Source: Nocardioides sp. 1609 (lineage in GTDB: Bacteria > Actinomycetota > Actinomycetes > Propionibacteriales > Nocardioidaceae). From it: 64,000 nt of DNA. The notes beneath the pieces were generated by a model. The model did no database searches, was not told where the DNA came from, and saw only the letters and a program-made list of their open reading frames with translations. Shown here piece after piece: positions 9,504 through 21,108 of the stretch. Every line of letters begins with the position of its first letter. Position 1 is the first letter of the stretch. The stretch is taken from the NCBI RefSeq assembly GCF_004522105.1, contig NZ_SPUJ01000004.1, forward strand, positions 558,001-622,000, written 5' to 3'. Position numbers and translations under genes: made by a program.

Positions 9504-10160
9504 ATGGCTAGCGACAACACGGCCAAGGTCGTCACCCCCGAGCTGCCCGCCGCCATCTTCGACGTCGAGGTCAACGTCCCGTTGATCCACCAGGTCGTCG
9601 TCGCGCAGCAGGCTGCCGCTCGTCAGGGCACCCACTCGACCAAGCGTCGCGGCGAGGTCCGCGGCGGTGGCCGCAAGCCCTACAAGCAGAAGGGCACCGG
9701 CCGCGCCCGTCAGGGCTCGACCCGCGCGCCCCAGTTCGCCGGGGGTGGCGTCGTCCACGGCCCGCACCCGCGCGACTACAGCCAGCGCACCCCCAAGAAG
9801 ATGAAGGCCGCCGCCCTCCGCGGGGCGCTCTCCGACCGGGCCCGCAACGAGCGGATCCACGTCGTCGAGTCCCTCGTCACCGGTGAGGCCCCCTCGACCA
9901 AGGCGGCCCTGGCCGCGCTCACCGGGCTCAGCCCGCGCGTGCGCTTCCTCGTCGTGCTCGAGCGCACCGACGTCGTCACCTGGCTCTCGCTGCGCAACGC
10001 GGTCGAGGTCCACATCGTCGCCGTCGACCAGCTCAACACCTACGACGTGCTCGCCGCCGACGACGTGGTCTTCACGCAGGGCTCCTACGACGCCTTCGTG
10101 GCCGCCGCGAGCTCGACGTCCGCCACCGTCGTGACCGAGACCGAGGAGGACGACAAGTGA
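9504..10160 (+). CDS. rplD: 50S ribosomal protein L4
   Basis: 218 aa. The exit-tunnel loop shows [19 protein letters not shown], and [21 protein letters not shown] follows. In enterobacteria L4 autoregulates the S10 operon; no L4 leader could be identified here. Overlaps rplW by 4 bp (GTGA). Confidence 0.98.
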   Translation: MASDNTAKVVTPELPAAIFDVEVNVPLIHQVVVAQQAAARQGTHSTKRRGEVRGGGRKPYKQKGTGRARQGSTRAPQFAGGGVVHGPHPRDYSQRTPKKMKAAALRGALSDRARNERIHVVESLVTGEAPSTKAALAALTGLSPRVRFLVVLERTDVVTWLSLRNAVEVHIVAVDQLNTYDVLAADDVVFTQGSYDAFVAAASSTSATVVTETEEDDK

Positions 10161-10459
10161 GCACCCTGCACAAGGACCACCGCGACATCCTGATCGCGCC
10201 GGTCGTGTCCGAGAAGAGCTACAGCCTCCTCGACGCCAACAAGTACACCTTCCTGGTGCACCCCGAGGCCAACAAGACCGAGATCAAGATCGCGGTCGAG
10301 AAGATCTTCAACGTCAAGGTCACCTCGGTGAACACGCTGAACCGCCCGGGCAAGACCCGCCGCACGCGGACCGGCCTCGGCAAGCGCAAGGACACCAAGC
10401 GCGCCATCGTCAGCCTCGCCGAGGGCCACCGCATCGACATCTTCGCCGGCCAGGCCTGA
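10157..10459 (+). CDS. rplW: 50S ribosomal protein L23
   Basis: 100 aa, GTG start overlapping the rplD stop. Conserved [10 protein letters not shown] and [18 protein letters not shown]23 sits at the tunnel exit and is the docking point for trigger factor and SRP. Confidence 0.98.
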   Translation: MSTLHKDHRDILIAPVVSEKSYSLLDANKYTFLVHPEANKTEIKIAVEKIFNVKVTSVNTLNRPGKTRRTRTGLGKRKDTKRAIVSLAEGHRIDIFAGQA

Positions 10460-10481
10460 GCGGCGAGAGGACCAGATACCC

Positions 10482-11318
<837 letters not shown>

Positions 11319-11333
11319 TAGGGAAGTAGACAG

Positions 11334-11615
11334 ATGCCTCGCAGCCTCAAGAAGGGTCCGTTCATCGACGACCACCTTCAGAAGAAGGTGGACGCCGAGA
11401 ACGCCAAGGGCTCTCACAACGTCATCAAGACCTGGTCGCGTCGTTCGATGATCACCCCGGACTTCATCGGGCACACGATCGCCGTCCACGACGGTCGCAA
11501 GCACGTCCCGGTCTTCGTCACCGACTCGATGGTCGGTCACAAGCTGGGCGAGTTCGCGCCCACCCGCACCTACCGCGGGCACGTCAAGGAAGACCGGAAG
11601 GGGCGTCGTCGCTGA
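11334..11615 (+). CDS. rpsS: 30S ribosomal protein S19
   Basis: 93 aa, begins [14 protein letters not shown], with the 16S-binding [15 protein letters not shown] near the C-terminus. Stop overlaps the rplV start by one base. Confidence 0.98.
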   Translation: MPRSLKKGPFIDDHLQKKVDAENAKGSHNVIKTWSRRSMITPDFIGHTIAVHDGRKHVPVFVTDSMVGHKLGEFAPTRTYRGHVKEDRKGRRR

Positions 11616-12034
11616 TGTCTACCACCGAGCGTCACCGCGTCAGCGCGCGCCGCGACTCCCTGCTGGGCGACCAGCCGGGTGCCTTCGCGAGTGCCCGCTT
11701 CCAGCGGATCACCCCGATGAAGGCCCGCCGTGTCGTCGACATGGTCCGCGGCCTCCCGGTCGACCAGGCCCTGTCGCTGCTGCAGTTCGCACCGCAGGCC
11801 GCCTCCGAGACCGTCTACAAGGTCCTCGAGAGCGCCGTCGCCAACGCCGAGACCACCGAGGGCCTCGACGCGAGCGACCTCGTCGTCTCGGTCGCCATGG
11901 TCGACGAGGGCCCCACGATGAAGCGGTGGCGGCCGCGTGCGCAGGGTCGTGCGACCCGGATCAACAAGCGCACCAGCCACATCACGCTCGTCGTCCAGCC
12001 CGCGTCGGCTCTGAAGAATGGAAGGAGTGCCTGA
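11615..12034 (+). CDS. rplV: 50S ribosomal protein L22
   Basis: 139 aa. Contains [12 protein letters not shown], and the beta-hairpin reaching the exit tunnel shows [20 protein letters not shown], where macrolide-resistance changes usually map. TGATG junctions at both ends. Confidence 0.97.
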   Translation: MSTTERHRVSARRDSLLGDQPGAFASARFQRITPMKARRVVDMVRGLPVDQALSLLQFAPQAASETVYKVLESAVANAETTEGLDASDLVVSVAMVDEGPTMKRWRPRAQGRATRINKRTSHITLVVQPASALKNGRSA

Positions 12035-12852
12035 TGGGCCAGAAGATCAACCCGAACGGCTTCCGCCTCGGCATCAGCACCGACCACAAGTCGCGCTGGT
12101 ACGCCGACAAGCTCTACAAGGCCTACGTCGGCGAGGACGTCGCGATCCGCAAGCTGCTCTCCAAGGGCATGGAGCGGGCCGGCATCTCCAAGGTCGAGAT
12201 CGAGCGCACCCGTGACCGCGTGCGCGTCGACATCCACACCGCGCGTCCCGGCATCGTCATCGGTCGCCGCGGCGCCGAGGCCGACCGGATCCGTGGCGAG
12301 CTCGAGAAGCTGACCGGCAAGCAGGTCCAGCTGAACATCCTCGAGGTCAAGGCGCCCGAGATGGACGCCCAGCTCGTCGCCCAGGGAGTCGCCGAGCAGC
12401 TCGCCGGCCGCGTGCAGTTCCGTCGCGCGATGCGCAAGGCGATGCAGACCACGATGCGCTCGGGTGCCAAGGGCATCCGGATCCAGTGCTCGGGTCGGCT
12501 CAACGGCGCCGAGATGTCGCGCACCGAGTTCTACCGCGAGGGTCGCGTCCCGCTGCACACGCTGCGTGCCGACATCGACTACGGCTTCTACGAGGCCAAG
12601 ACCACCTTCGGCCGCATCGGCGTGAAGGTCTGGATCTACAAGGGCGAGGTCGCCGGCACCCGTGCCGAGCGCCAGGCCCAGGCTGCAGCCCGCGCCGGCG
12701 TCCCCGGCCGCGGTGGCAGCAACCGCCCGCAGCGTGGCGGCGAGCGCCCGAGCCGTGGCTCGCGCCCGACCCGCGCCGACCGCGACGGTGCTCCGGCCGA
12801 GGCTCCGGCCGAGGCGGCCGCCGCGCCGACGACTTCCGGAACGGAGGCCTGA
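12034..12852 (+). CDS. rpsC: 30S ribosomal protein S3
   Basis: 272 aa from ATG 12034, which overlaps the rplV stop; starts [14 protein letters not shown]. The KH domain carries [20 protein letters not shown]-terminal extension of about 60 residues rich in Arg/Gly then Ala/Glu/Pro goes beyond the 210-230 aa of most S3 proteins; similar tails occur in actinobacteria. Confidence 0.98.
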   Translation: MGQKINPNGFRLGISTDHKSRWYADKLYKAYVGEDVAIRKLLSKGMERAGISKVEIERTRDRVRVDIHTARPGIVIGRRGAEADRIRGELEKLTGKQVQLNILEVKAPEMDAQLVAQGVAEQLAGRVQFRRAMRKAMQTTMRSGAKGIRIQCSGRLNGAEMSRTEFYREGRVPLHTLRADIDYGFYEAKTTFGRIGVKVWIYKGEVAGTRAERQAQAAARAGVPGRGGSNRPQRGGERPSRGSRPTRADRDGAPAEAPAEAAAAPTTSGTEA

Positions 12853-12855
12853 CCC

Positions 12856-13275
12856 ATGCTGATGCCTCGCCGCGTCAAGCACCGCAAGCAGCACCACCCC
12901 AACCGCCGTGGATCGGCCAAGGGTGGCACGACGCTGGCCTTCGGTGACTTCGGCATCCAGGCGATCGAGGGTCACTACGTGACCAACCGACAGATCGAGT
13001 CGGCCCGTATCGCGATGACCCGCCACATCAAGCGTGGTGGCAAGGTCTGGATCAACATCTACCCCGATCGTCCGCTCACCAAGAAGCCCGCCGAGACCCG
13101 CATGGGTTCCGGCAAGGGCTCGCCCGAGTGGTGGATCGCCAACGTCAAGCCCGGCCGCGTCATGTTCGAGCTCTCCGGAGTCGACGAGGAGACGGCTCGC
13201 GAGGCCATGCGCCGCGCGATCCACAAGCTCCCCATGAAGTGCCGCTTCATCACCCGAGAGGCCGGTGAGTTCTGA
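12856..13275 (+). CDS. rplP: 50S ribosomal protein L16
   Basis: 139 aa. [17 protein letters not shown] at the N-terminus and the [20 protein letters not shown] loop that contacts tRNA and helps organise the PTC. Start ATG 12856 (MLMPRR) is conserved in length, although ATG 12862 is also possible. One-base overlap with rpmC. Confidence 0.97.
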   Translation: MLMPRRVKHRKQHHPNRRGSAKGGTTLAFGDFGIQAIEGHYVTNRQIESARIAMTRHIKRGGKVWINIYPDRPLTKKPAETRMGSGKGSPEWWIANVKPGRVMFELSGVDEETAREAMRRAIHKLPMKCRFITREAGEF

Positions 13276-13517
13276 TGAGCCGCGACACGAAGGCCCACGA
13301 GCTCGACGAGCTCAACGACGTCGACCTCGAGTCGAAGCTGCGCGAGTCGAAGGAGGAGCTGTTCAACCTCCGCTTCCAGGCCGCGACCGGCCAGCTCGAG
13401 AGCCACGGTCGGCTCCGCACGGTCAAGAAGGACATCGCCCGGATCTACACCGTGGTGCGCGAGCGCGAGCTCGGTATCCGGACCGCCCCGGGCACGAAGG
13501 ACGAGGCAACCGCATGA
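13275..13517 (+). CDS. rpmC: 50S ribosomal protein L29
   Basis: 80 aa, two-helix protein near the tunnel exit: [48 protein letters not shown]. Its stop overlaps the rpsQ ATG by 4 bp. Confidence 0.97.
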   Translation: MSRDTKAHELDELNDVDLESKLRESKEELFNLRFQAATGQLESHGRLRTVKKDIARIYTVVRERELGIRTAPGTKDEATA

Positions 13518-13798
13518 GCGACAGCACCAGCACCCCGACGACCGAGGGCCGCAACGCCCGCAAGACCCGTGAGGGTCTCGTCGTCAGCGACAAGATGGAC
13601 AAGACCGTCGTGGTCGAGGTCGAGGACCGCGTCAAGCACGCGCTCTACGGCAAGGTCATGCGCCGCACCAGCCGGCTCAAGGCCCACGACGAGAACAACG
13701 AGTGCGGCACCGGCGACCGGGTCCTGATCATGGAGACCCGTCCGCTGTCGGCCACCAAGCGTTGGCGCCTCGTCCAGGTCCTCGAGAAGGCCAAGTAG
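13514..13798 (+). CDS. rpsQ: 30S ribosomal protein S17
   Basis: 94 aa from ATG 13514 in an ATGA overlap with rpmC. A disordered N-terminal tail ([20 protein letters not shown]) precedes the OB fold [18 protein letters not shown]. Binds 16S rRNA early in assembly. It is followed by the longest gap in the S10-spc block (100 bp). Confidence 0.97.
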   Translation: MSDSTSTPTTEGRNARKTREGLVVSDKMDKTVVVEVEDRVKHALYGKVMRRTSRLKAHDENNECGTGDRVLIMETRPLSATKRWRLVQVLEKAK

Positions 13799-13898
13799 TC
13801 CCCGAACTTTTCGGCCCTAACAACACCGTTCGGCCAGGCTCGATCCGCCCCGCCCCGGCGGGGGACGGGCGAGAACCAGCTCGACAAGGAGAGAAACA
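13799..13898 (+). other. 100-bp spacer between the S10 and spc halves
   Basis: Separates rpsQ from rplN, the boundary where S10 and spc are separate operons in many bacteria. It holds a GC stem near 13846-13865 (CCCCG/CGGGG) ahead of the AAGGAGAG ribosome-binding site of rplN. No T-tract and no clear -35/-10 pair, so attenuator, processing site or promoter cannot be distinguished. Confidence 0.4.
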
Positions 13899-14267
13899 GT
13901 GATTCAGCAGGAGTCGCGACTCAAGGTCGCCGACAACACGGGTGCCAAGGAGATCCTCTGCATCCGCGTGCTCGGAGGCTCGGGTCGCCGCTACGCCGGC
14001 ATCGGTGACGTCATCGTCGCCACCGTCAAGGACGCGATCCCCGGTGGCAACGTCAAGAAGGGCGACGTCGTCAAGGCCGTCATCGTCCGGACCGTCAAGG
14101 AGCGCCGTCGCGCCGACGGTTCCTACATCCGCTTCGACGAGAACGCCGCCGTCATCCTCAAGACCGACGGCGAGCCGCGCGGCACGCGCATCTTCGGCCC
14201 CGTCGGCCGCGAGCTGCGCGAGAAGCGCTTCATGAAGATCATCTCGCTCGCCCCGGAGGTGCTGTGA
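13899..14267 (+). CDS. rplN: 50S ribosomal protein L14
   Basis: 122 aa, GTG start with AAGGAGAG ribosome-binding site. [18 protein letters not shown] is the universal N-terminus. Sits under the 30S interface near the ribosomal stalk base. Stop overlaps the rplX ATG by one base. Confidence 0.98.
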   Translation: MIQQESRLKVADNTGAKEILCIRVLGGSGRRYAGIGDVIVATVKDAIPGGNVKKGDVVKAVIVRTVKERRRADGSYIRFDENAAVILKTDGEPRGTRIFGPVGRELREKRFMKIISLAPEVL

Positions 14268-14638
14268 TGACCAAGAAGGTCGGCAAGATCAACATCAAGA
14301 AGGGCGACACCGTCAAGGTGATCGCCGGCAAGGACAAGGGCGCCGAGGGCAAGGTCATCAAGGTGCTCCGCGAGGAGGACCGCGTGATCGTCGAGGGTGT
14401 CAACCGCGTCAAGCGGCACACCAAGGTCGTCAACCAGGGCGGCCGCGGCGGCAACACCGGCGGCATCATCACCGTCGAGGCCCCGATCCACGTCTCGAAC
14501 GTCATGCTCGTCGACGGTGACGGCGTCACCCGCATCGGCTTCCGCCGCGACGAGGTCACCAAGCGTCGTCCCGACGGGTCGACCTACCTCGGTGAGCGCA
14601 GCGTCCGCATCTCGCGCAAGACCGGCAAGGAGATCTGA
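14267..14638 (+). CDS. rplX: 50S ribosomal protein L24
   Basis: 123 aa from ATG 14267; an overlapping GTG at 14264 would add one residue. KOW motif [20 protein letters not shown]. Assembly initiator protein of the 50S subunit. Confidence 0.97.
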   Translation: MTKKVGKINIKKGDTVKVIAGKDKGAEGKVIKVLREEDRVIVEGVNRVKRHTKVVNQGGRGGNTGGIITVEAPIHVSNVMLVDGDGVTRIGFRRDEVTKRRPDGSTYLGERSVRISRKTGKEI

Positions 14639-14640
14639 GA

Positions 14641-15213
14641 ATGACTGAGGGAGCAGTGGCCGAGAAGGTCACCCCGCGTCTCAAGACGCGCTACCGCGAG
14701 GAGATCCTCCCGACGCTCAAGTCGGAGTTCGAGATCGCGAACGTCATGCAGGTCCCCGGCCTGGTCAAGATCGTCGTCAACATGGGCGTCGGCGAGGCCG
14801 CGCGCGACTCGAAGCTGATCGAGGGCGCGGTCCGCGACCTCACCGCGATCACCGGCCAGAAGCCGGCCGTGACGAAGGCCCGCAAGTCCATCGCCCAGTT
14901 CAAGCTGCGCGAGGGCATGCCGATCGGCTGCCACGTCACCCTGCGCGGTGACCGCATGTGGGAGTTCCTCGACCGCCTCCTGTCGCTCGCGCTGCCGCGC
15001 ATCCGCGACTTCCGTGGTCTGAACCCGGGCCAGTTCGACGGCAACGGCAACTACACGTTCGGCCTGACCGAGCAGGTCATGTTCCACGAGATCGACCAGG
15101 ACAAGGTCGACCGCCAGCGCGGCATGGACATCACCATCGTCACGACGGCCACCACCAACGACCAGGGTCGCGCGCTGCTCAAGCAGCTCGGCTTCCCCTT
15201 CAAGGAGAACTGA
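14641..15213 (+). CDS. rplE: 50S ribosomal protein L5
   Basis: 190 aa. Conserved [34 protein letters not shown] and FPEI-equivalent [17 protein letters not shown]. Binds 5S rRNA and contacts P-site tRNA. Two-bp gap to rplX. Confidence 0.97.
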   Translation: MTEGAVAEKVTPRLKTRYREEILPTLKSEFEIANVMQVPGLVKIVVNMGVGEAARDSKLIEGAVRDLTAITGQKPAVTKARKSIAQFKLREGMPIGCHVTLRGDRMWEFLDRLLSLALPRIRDFRGLNPGQFDGNGNYTFGLTEQVMFHEIDQDKVDRQRGMDITIVTTATTNDQGRALLKQLGFPFKEN

Positions 15214-15214
15214 C

Positions 15215-15400
15215 ATGGCGAAGACCTCGCTCAAGGTCAAGGCCGCGCGCAAGCCGAAGTTCGCCGTCCGCGGCTACACCCGCTGCCAGCGCTGCGGCCG
15301 CCCGAAGGCCGTCTACAGGAAGTTCGGCCTGTGCCGGATCTGCCTGCGCGAGATGGCTCACCGCGGCGAGCTGCCCGGCGTCACCAAGTCCTCCTGGTGA
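15215..15400 (+). CDS. rpsN: 30S ribosomal protein S14, zinc-binding (type Z)
   Basis: 61 aa, the short C+ form. Zinc ligands are C24, C27, C40 and C43 (CQRC...CRIC). Actinobacteria usually also have a zinc-free S14 paralogue under Zur control elsewhere. One bp after rplE. Confidence 0.97.
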   Translation: MAKTSLKVKAARKPKFAVRGYTRCQRCGRPKAVYRKFGLCRICLREMAHRGELPGVTKSSW

Positions 15401-15426
15401 ACCTCACCACCACCAACCGCTGAAGG

Positions 15427-15444
15427 TCCCGCCGCACCGCGGGA
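15427..15444 (+). promoter_or_regulatory. hairpin upstream of rpsH
   Basis: TCCCGC - 6-nt loop - GCGGGA in the 72-bp rpsN-rpsH spacer, followed by AGAGAGAG of the rpsH ribosome-binding region. No T-tract. May be an RNA processing or regulatory stem; role unknown. Confidence 0.35.
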
Positions 15445-15472
15445 AACCACAGAAGAGAGAGAACACGCTTCC

Positions 15473-15874
15473 ATGACGATGACTGACCCGATCGCAGACA
15501 TGCTCACGCGTCTGCGCAACGCCAACCAGGCGTTCCACGACGAGGTCTCCATGCCCTACAGCAAGCTCAAGCAGGGCGTCGCGGAGATCCTCAAGCAGGA
15601 GGGCTACATCGCCTCCTTCGACGTGACCGACAACGAGGGCCCCGGCCAGACGCTGACGATCACCCTCAAGTACGGCCGCAACCGCGAGCGCTCGCTCGCC
15701 GGCGTCCGCCGCATCAGCAAGCCCGGCCTGCGCGTCTACGCCAAGCACACGGGCCTGCCCAAGGTGCTCGGCGGACTCGGCGTGGCGATCATCTCGACCA
15801 GCCAGGGCCTGCTCACCGACCGCCAGGCCAACCAGAAGGGCGTGGGCGGAGAAGTCCTCGCCTACGTCTGGTGA
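15473..15874 (+). CDS. rpsH: 30S ribosomal protein S8
   Basis: 133 aa, starts [19 protein letters not shown]; the C-terminal [20 protein letters not shown] loop binds helix 21 of 16S rRNA. S8 is the spc-operon autoregulator in E. coli; no matching target is evident here. Could also start at ATG 15479. Confidence 0.97.
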   Translation: MTMTDPIADMLTRLRNANQAFHDEVSMPYSKLKQGVAEILKQEGYIASFDVTDNEGPGQTLTITLKYGRNRERSLAGVRRISKPGLRVYAKHTGLPKVLGGLGVAIISTSQGLLTDRQANQKGVGGEVLAYVW

Positions 15875-15912
15875 CCGGCACCAACGACTGACCGAAAAGG
15901 AGAACGAACAGC

Positions 15913-16455
15913 ATGTCGCGTATTGGCAAGCTCCCCGTCGCGGTCCCGTCCGGTGTCGACGTGGCTATCAACGGCCCGCTCGTGACCGTCAAGGGCCCCA
16001 AGGGCACCCTGTCGCACACCGTCGCCGCACCGATCGTGGTCGAGAAGGGTGACGACGGCGTCCTCGACGTCAAGCGCCCCGACGACGAGCGCATCAGCAA
16101 GTCCCTCCACGGGCTGACCCGCACGCTGGTCAACAACATGGTCGTGGGCGTCACCGACGGCTACGAGAAGAAGCTCGAGATCGTCGGCGTGGGTTACCGC
16201 GTCCTGTCGAAGGGCCCGACGCAGCTGGAGTTCCAGCTCGGCTACTCGCACCCGATCATCTTCGACGCGCCCGAGGGCATCACCTTCACCGTCGAGAGCC
16301 CCACCAAGCTCGGCGTGGTGGGCATCGACAAGCAGCTGGTCGGCGAGATCGCCGCCAACATCCGCAAGCTTCGCAAGCCCGAGCCCTACAAGGGCAAGGG
16401 TGTCCGGTACTCCGGCGAGCACATCCGCCGCAAGGTCGGAAAGGCTGGTAAGTAG
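15913..16455 (+). CDS. rplF: 50S ribosomal protein L6
   Basis: 180 aa. [21 protein letters not shown], and C-terminal [20 protein letters not shown]. Located near the factor-binding site. AAAGGAG lies upstream of ATG. Confidence 0.98.
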   Translation: MSRIGKLPVAVPSGVDVAINGPLVTVKGPKGTLSHTVAAPIVVEKGDDGVLDVKRPDDERISKSLHGLTRTLVNNMVVGVTDGYEKKLEIVGVGYRVLSKGPTQLEFQLGYSHPIIFDAPEGITFTVESPTKLGVVGIDKQLVGEIAANIRKLRKPEPYKGKGVRYSGEHIRRKVGKAGK

Positions 16456-16458
16456 CAC

Positions 16459-16842
16459 ATGGCCATCAAGATCAAGCAGCAGAAGCACGCCTCCAAGCGT
16501 CTGCAGTCGCGGCTGAAGCGTCAGGTCCGCGGTCGCAAGAGGATCAGCGGCACCGACGAGCGCCCGCGCCTGGTCGTGACGCGTTCGACCAAGCACATCA
16601 CCGTCCAGGTCGTCGACGACCTGGTCGGCAAGACCCTCGTGTCTGCCTCCTCCATGGAGGCCGACCTCCGGTCCCTCGACGGCGACAAGACCGCCAAGGC
16701 GACCCGGGTCGGTGAGCTCGTGGCCGAGCGCGCCAAGGCCCAGGGCGTCGACGCCGTGGTCTTCGACCGCGCCGGCAACAAGTACCACGGCCGGATCGCG
16801 GCCCTGGCTGACGGGGCCCGCTCCGGCGGACTCACGTTCTAG
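16459..16842 (+). CDS. rplR: 50S ribosomal protein L18
   Basis: 127 aa. Basic N-terminus ([17 protein letters not shown]) followed by [20 protein letters not shown] and the C-terminal [20 protein letters not shown]. Binds 5S rRNA with L5. Confidence 0.98.
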   Translation: MAIKIKQQKHASKRLQSRLKRQVRGRKRISGTDERPRLVVTRSTKHITVQVVDDLVGKTLVSASSMEADLRSLDGDKTAKATRVGELVAERAKAQGVDAVVFDRAGNKYHGRIAALADGARSGGLTF

Positions 16843-16875
16843 CCAGCGACCAACACCTACAGGGAGTAGAGACTC

Positions 16876-17510
<635 letters not shown>

Positions 17511-17511
<1 letters not shown>

Positions 17512-17693
17512 TGGCGCAGCTCAAGATCCAGCAGAACAAGTCCACCATCGGGTGCAAGGCCAACCAGCGCGAGACCGTGCGCTCGCTCGGCCTGAAGCGC
17601 ATCGGTGACGTGGTCGTCAAGGAGGACCGTCCGGAGATCCGGGGCATGGTCCACACCGTCCGTCACCTGGTGACGGTCGAGGAGGTCGAGTGA
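17511..17693 (+). CDS. rpmD: 50S ribosomal protein L30
   Basis: 60 aa: [55 protein letters not shown] overlap with rpsE; 1-bp gap to rplO. Confidence 0.97.
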
Positions 17694-17694
17694 C

Positions 17695-18135
17695 ATGACG
17701 CTCAAGCTGCACCACCTGCGCCCGGCTCCGGGCGCCAAGAAGGCCAAGACCCGCGTCGGGCGCGGTGAGGGCTCCAAGGGCAAGACCTCGGGTCGCGGCA
17801 CCAAGGGCACCAAGGCCCGCTACCAGGTGCCGGTCGCGTTCGAGGGTGGGCAGATGCCCATCCACATGCGTCTGCCCAAGCTGAAGGGGTTCAGGAACCC
17901 CTTCAAGGTCGAGTTCCAGGTCGTCAACCTCGACCGGATCAGCTCGCTCTACCCCGAGGGCGGCGACATCGACGTCGCCTCGCTCGTGGAGCGTGGCGCG
18001 GTCCGCAAGGGTCTGCCGGTCAAGGTCCTCGGCCAGGGCGACCTGACCGTCAAGGTCTCGGTCACCGCCCAGGCCTTCTCGGCCTCGGCCAAGGAGAAGA
18101 TCGAGGCCGCTGGCGGCTCGGTCACCGTGGCCTGA
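17695..18135 (+). CDS. rplO: 50S ribosomal protein L15
   Basis: 146 aa: [54 protein letters not shown]. Late 50S assembly protein. Last ribosomal gene before secY, from which it is separated by a terminator-like hairpin. Confidence 0.98.
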   Translation: MTLKLHHLRPAPGAKKAKTRVGRGEGSKGKTSGRGTKGTKARYQVPVAFEGGQMPIHMRLPKLKGFRNPFKVEFQVVNLDRISSLYPEGGDIDVASLVERGAVRKGLPVKVLGQGDLTVKVSVTAQAFSASAKEKIEAAGGSVTVA

Positions 18136-18153
18136 ACAACTCTCACGGCTTGG

Positions 18154-18186
18154 TCAGGGGCGTCCCTCACGTAGGGGCGCCCCTGA
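18154..18186 (+). terminator. terminator-like hairpin between rplO and secY
   Basis: TCAGGGGCG (18154-18162) pairs perfectly with CGCCCCTGA (18178-18186), extended inward by CCC/GGG around a short loop. It lacks a T-tract, so it may attenuate rather than end transcription. secY would then rely on a promoter in 18187-18277; TAGGCT near 18195 is a weak -10 candidate. Confidence 0.6.
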
Positions 18187-18277
18187 CGTGCCTGTTAGGC
18201 TTCCCCGGGCCCAATGATCGTGCTCCATCACCGGAGCCGCCGGGCCCGGGCCCTCATCTGCTGGAGAAAGAGGAAAC

Positions 18278-19579
18278 GTGCTCGCCGCGTTCGTGAACGC
18301 CTTCCGTACCCCGGACCTGCGCAAGAAACTGCTGTTCGTCCTGGCGATCATCGTCGTCTTCCGGGCCGGCTCGCAGATCCCCGCACCCGGGGTGAACGTG
18401 GGCAACGTCCAGCAGTGCCTCGGAGACCAGGCCAACAACGAGGGCGTCTACACCCTCATCAACCTGTTCTCAGGTGGAGCGTTGCTCCAGCTGACGGTCT
18501 TCGCGCTCGGGATCATGCCCTACATCACCGCCAGCATCATCTTGCAGCTGCTCGTCGTGGTGATCCCACGACTCGAGGCGCTCAAGAAGGAGGGCCAGTC
18601 GGGTCAGGGCAAGATCACCCAGTACACCCGGTACCTGACGCTGGGCCTCGCGGTCCTCCAGGCCACCGGCATCGTCGCGCTGGCCCGCTCGGGCAGCCTG
18701 CTGCAGTGCGAGCTGCCGCTGCTGCACAGCAACAACCTGTCGACGTTCATCGTCATGGTCGTCACCATGACCGCCGGCACCGCCGTGATCATGTGGCTCG
18801 GCGAGCAGATCACCGAGCGCGGCATCGGCAACGGCATGTCGATCCTCATCTTCACCCAGGTCGTCGCGACCTTCCCGGTCGCGCTCTGGCAGGTCGGCAA
18901 GACCCAGGGCTGGTGGACCTTCGGCGTGGTGATCGCCATCGGCATGGTCATCGTGGCGGCGGTCATCTTCATCGAGCAGGCGCAGCGCCGGATCCCGGTC
19001 CAGTACGCGAGGCGGATGGTCGGGCGCAAGATGTTCGGCGGCTCCTCGACCTACATCCCGCTCAAGGTGAACCAGGCCGGCATCATCCCGGTCATCTTCG
19101 CCTCGTCGCTGCTCTACCTGCCGGCCATGGCCGTGCAGTTCCAGCAGAACAACACGAACCCGGCCGGCTGGGTCGGGTGGATCAACGACCACTTCGTGGC
19201 CGGCGACCACCCCTTCTACATGGCGACGTACTTCGCCCTGATCATCTTCTTCACCTACTTCTACGTGTCGATCACGTTCAACCCGACCGAGGTTGCCGAC
19301 AACATGAAGAAGTACGGCGGCTTCATCCCCGGGATCCGGGCGGGCAAGCCGACCGAGGACTACCTGTCCTACGTCCTGTCCCGCATCACGCTGCCCGGAG
19401 CGCTGTACCTCGGCATCATCTCGCTCATCCCGCTGATCGCGCTGGTGCTGATCGACGCCAACCAGAACTTCCCGTTCGGTGGCACATCGATCCTCATCAT
19501 GGTCGGCGTCGCACTCGACACCGTGAAGCAGATCGAGAGCCAGCTCCAGCAGCGCAACTATGAAGGATTCCTGCGCTGA
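18278..19579 (+). CDS. secY: preprotein translocase subunit SecY
   Basis: 433 aa, ten TM helices; the core of the SecYEG channel. GTG start with AAGAGGAAAC upstream. Conserved FVNAFRTPDLRKKLLF, the plug region GGALLQLTVFALGIMPYITA and the cytoplasmic loop YARRMVGRKMFGG. The TGATG junction with adk indicates coupling. The partner secE is at 55779. Confidence 0.98.
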   Translation: MLAAFVNAFRTPDLRKKLLFVLAIIVVFRAGSQIPAPGVNVGNVQQCLGDQANNEGVYTLINLFSGGALLQLTVFALGIMPYITASIILQLLVVVIPRLEALKKEGQSGQGKITQYTRYLTLGLAVLQATGIVALARSGSLLQCELPLLHSNNLSTFIVMVVTMTAGTAVIMWLGEQITERGIGNGMSILIFTQVVATFPVALWQVGKTQGWWTFGVVIAIGMVIVAAVIFIEQAQRRIPVQYARRMVGRKMFGGSSTYIPLKVNQAGIIPVIFASSLLYLPAMAVQFQQNNTNPAGWVGWINDHFVAGDHPFYMATYFALIIFFTYFYVSITFNPTEVADNMKKYGGFIPGIRAGKPTEDYLSYVLSRITLPGALYLGIISLIPLIALVLIDANQNFPFGGTSILIMVGVALDTVKQIESQLQQRNYEGFLR

Positions 19580-20154
19580 TGCGTCTGATCTTGATGGGCC
19601 CGCCCGGTGCGGGCAAGGGCACTCAGGCCACCTCGGTCGCCGACCACTTCGGGATCCCGGCGATCTCGACCGGCGACATCTTCCGCGCCAACGTCAGCGC
19701 CGGCACCGAGCTCGGCATCGAGGCGAAGCGCTACATGGACGCCGGTGACTACGTCCCCGACGAGGTCACCAACAAGATGGTCCGCAACCGGATCGACGAG
19801 CCCGACGCCAAGCCCGGCTTCCTCCTCGACGGCTACCCGCGCACCACCGCGCAGGTCGAGGAGCTCGACGGGATGATCGCCTTCACCGGCCACCAGCTCG
19901 ACGCGGCCGTGGTGCTGACCGTCGACGCCGACGAGCTGGTCGCCCGGCTGCTGCAGCGGGCCACGACCAGCGGTCGTGCCGACGACACCGAGGACGTCAT
20001 CCGCAAGCGGCAGGAGCTCTACACCAACGAGACCGCGCCGCTGATCGAGCTGTACCGCGCGCGCGGCATCCTCGTCGAGGTCGACGGCATGGGCACGGTC
20101 GACGAGGTCGCGGAGCGCATCTTCGCCGCCCTCGACATCATCCCCGAGTCCTGA
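19579..20154 (+). CDS. adk: adenylate kinase
   Basis: 191 aa short form (no zinc LID). Interconverts ATP+AMP and 2 ADP. P-loop GPPGAGKGTQ, AMP-binding TGDIFRANV and LDGYPRTTAQ, and short LID TTSGRADDTEDVIRKR. Overlaps secY by one base, as usual in this operon. Confidence 0.98.
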   Translation: MRLILMGPPGAGKGTQATSVADHFGIPAISTGDIFRANVSAGTELGIEAKRYMDAGDYVPDEVTNKMVRNRIDEPDAKPGFLLDGYPRTTAQVEELDGMIAFTGHQLDAAVVLTVDADELVARLLQRATTSGRADDTEDVIRKRQELYTNETAPLIELYRARGILVEVDGMGTVDEVAERIFAALDIIPES

Positions 20155-20243
20155 CCGGTCCCGAGCCGGCGACGGCAGCGACCGGCGCGCGGGGTCGCGG
20201 CGCAGGCGTCGGGACCCTGCACGCAACTCCGGAAAGGTAGACG

Positions 20244-21062
20244 ATGGGCTGGCGGGACCGCGGCGTCGAGATCAAGACGCCGGAGCAGATCGCAGCGATG
20301 CGCCGCGCCGGCCTGGTGGTCGCGCGCACCCTGGAGCTGGTCACCGACCTGGCCCGACCCGGCCTGACCACCGGTGAGCTCGATGCCGCGGCCGAGGCCC
20401 ACATCCGTGGTCTGGGCGCCACGCCGTCGTTCCTCGGCTACCACGGCTTCACCGGTTCGCTCTGCGTCTCGGTGAACGACGAGGTCGTGCACGGCATCCC
20501 GGGCAGCCGGGTCCTCGCCGACGGCGACCTGGTCTCGATCGACTGCGGCGCGATCGTCGAGGGCTGGCACGGCGACGCCGCGACCACCGTCGCGCTCGGC
20601 GAGGTCTCCGAGGAGGTGCGCGCGCTGATGGCGGTCACCGAGGACGCCCTGTGGGCCGGGATCGGTGCGGCGCGACTGGGGGGTCGGGTCACCGACATCT
20701 CGCACGCCGTCGAGACGCTGGTCCGCTCCCGTGGCGACTACGGCATCCTCGAGGACTACACCGGCCACGGCATCGGCTCCGAGATGCACCTGCCGCCCGA
20801 CGTCCCGAACGTCGGCAAGCCGGGCCGCGGTCCGCGGCTGGTGGAGGGCCTGGCCCTCGCCGTGGAGCCGATGGTCACCCTCGGCTCCGCCGAGACCGAC
20901 CTCCTCGAGGACGACTGGACCGTCGTCAGCCACGACGGCTCCTGGGCCGCCCACTACGAGCACACCTTCACCCTCACCCCCGACGGCGCCTGGGTCCTGA
21001 CCGCCCTCGACGGCGGCCGCGCCCGCCTCGAGGCCCTCGGCGTCCCCTACGGCGGCGACTGA
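20244..21062 (+). CDS. map: type I methionine aminopeptidase
   Basis: 272 aa. Removes the initiator Met from nascent proteins. Metal ligands in VSIDCGAIVEGWHGDAA (two Asp), the GHGIGSEMH motif (His) and two Glu in LAVEPMVTLG and HYEHTFTLT. GGAAAGG ribosome-binding site precedes ATG 20244. In actinobacteria infA-rpmJ-rpsM-rpsK-rpsD-rpoA normally follow; here a repeat and minus-strand genes follow instead. Confidence 0.97.
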   Translation: MGWRDRGVEIKTPEQIAAMRRAGLVVARTLELVTDLARPGLTTGELDAAAEAHIRGLGATPSFLGYHGFTGSLCVSVNDEVVHGIPGSRVLADGDLVSIDCGAIVEGWHGDAATTVALGEVSEEVRALMAVTEDALWAGIGAARLGGRVTDISHAVETLVRSRGDYGILEDYTGHGIGSEMHLPPDVPNVGKPGRGPRLVEGLALAVEPMVTLGSAETDLLEDDWTVVSHDGSWAAHYEHTFTLTPDGAWVLTALDGGRARLEALGVPYGGD

Positions 21063-21108
21063 GCGGGCCGCCTGCTAGCGGACCTGCCAGGGTGGCGGCT
21101 CCAGGTTC

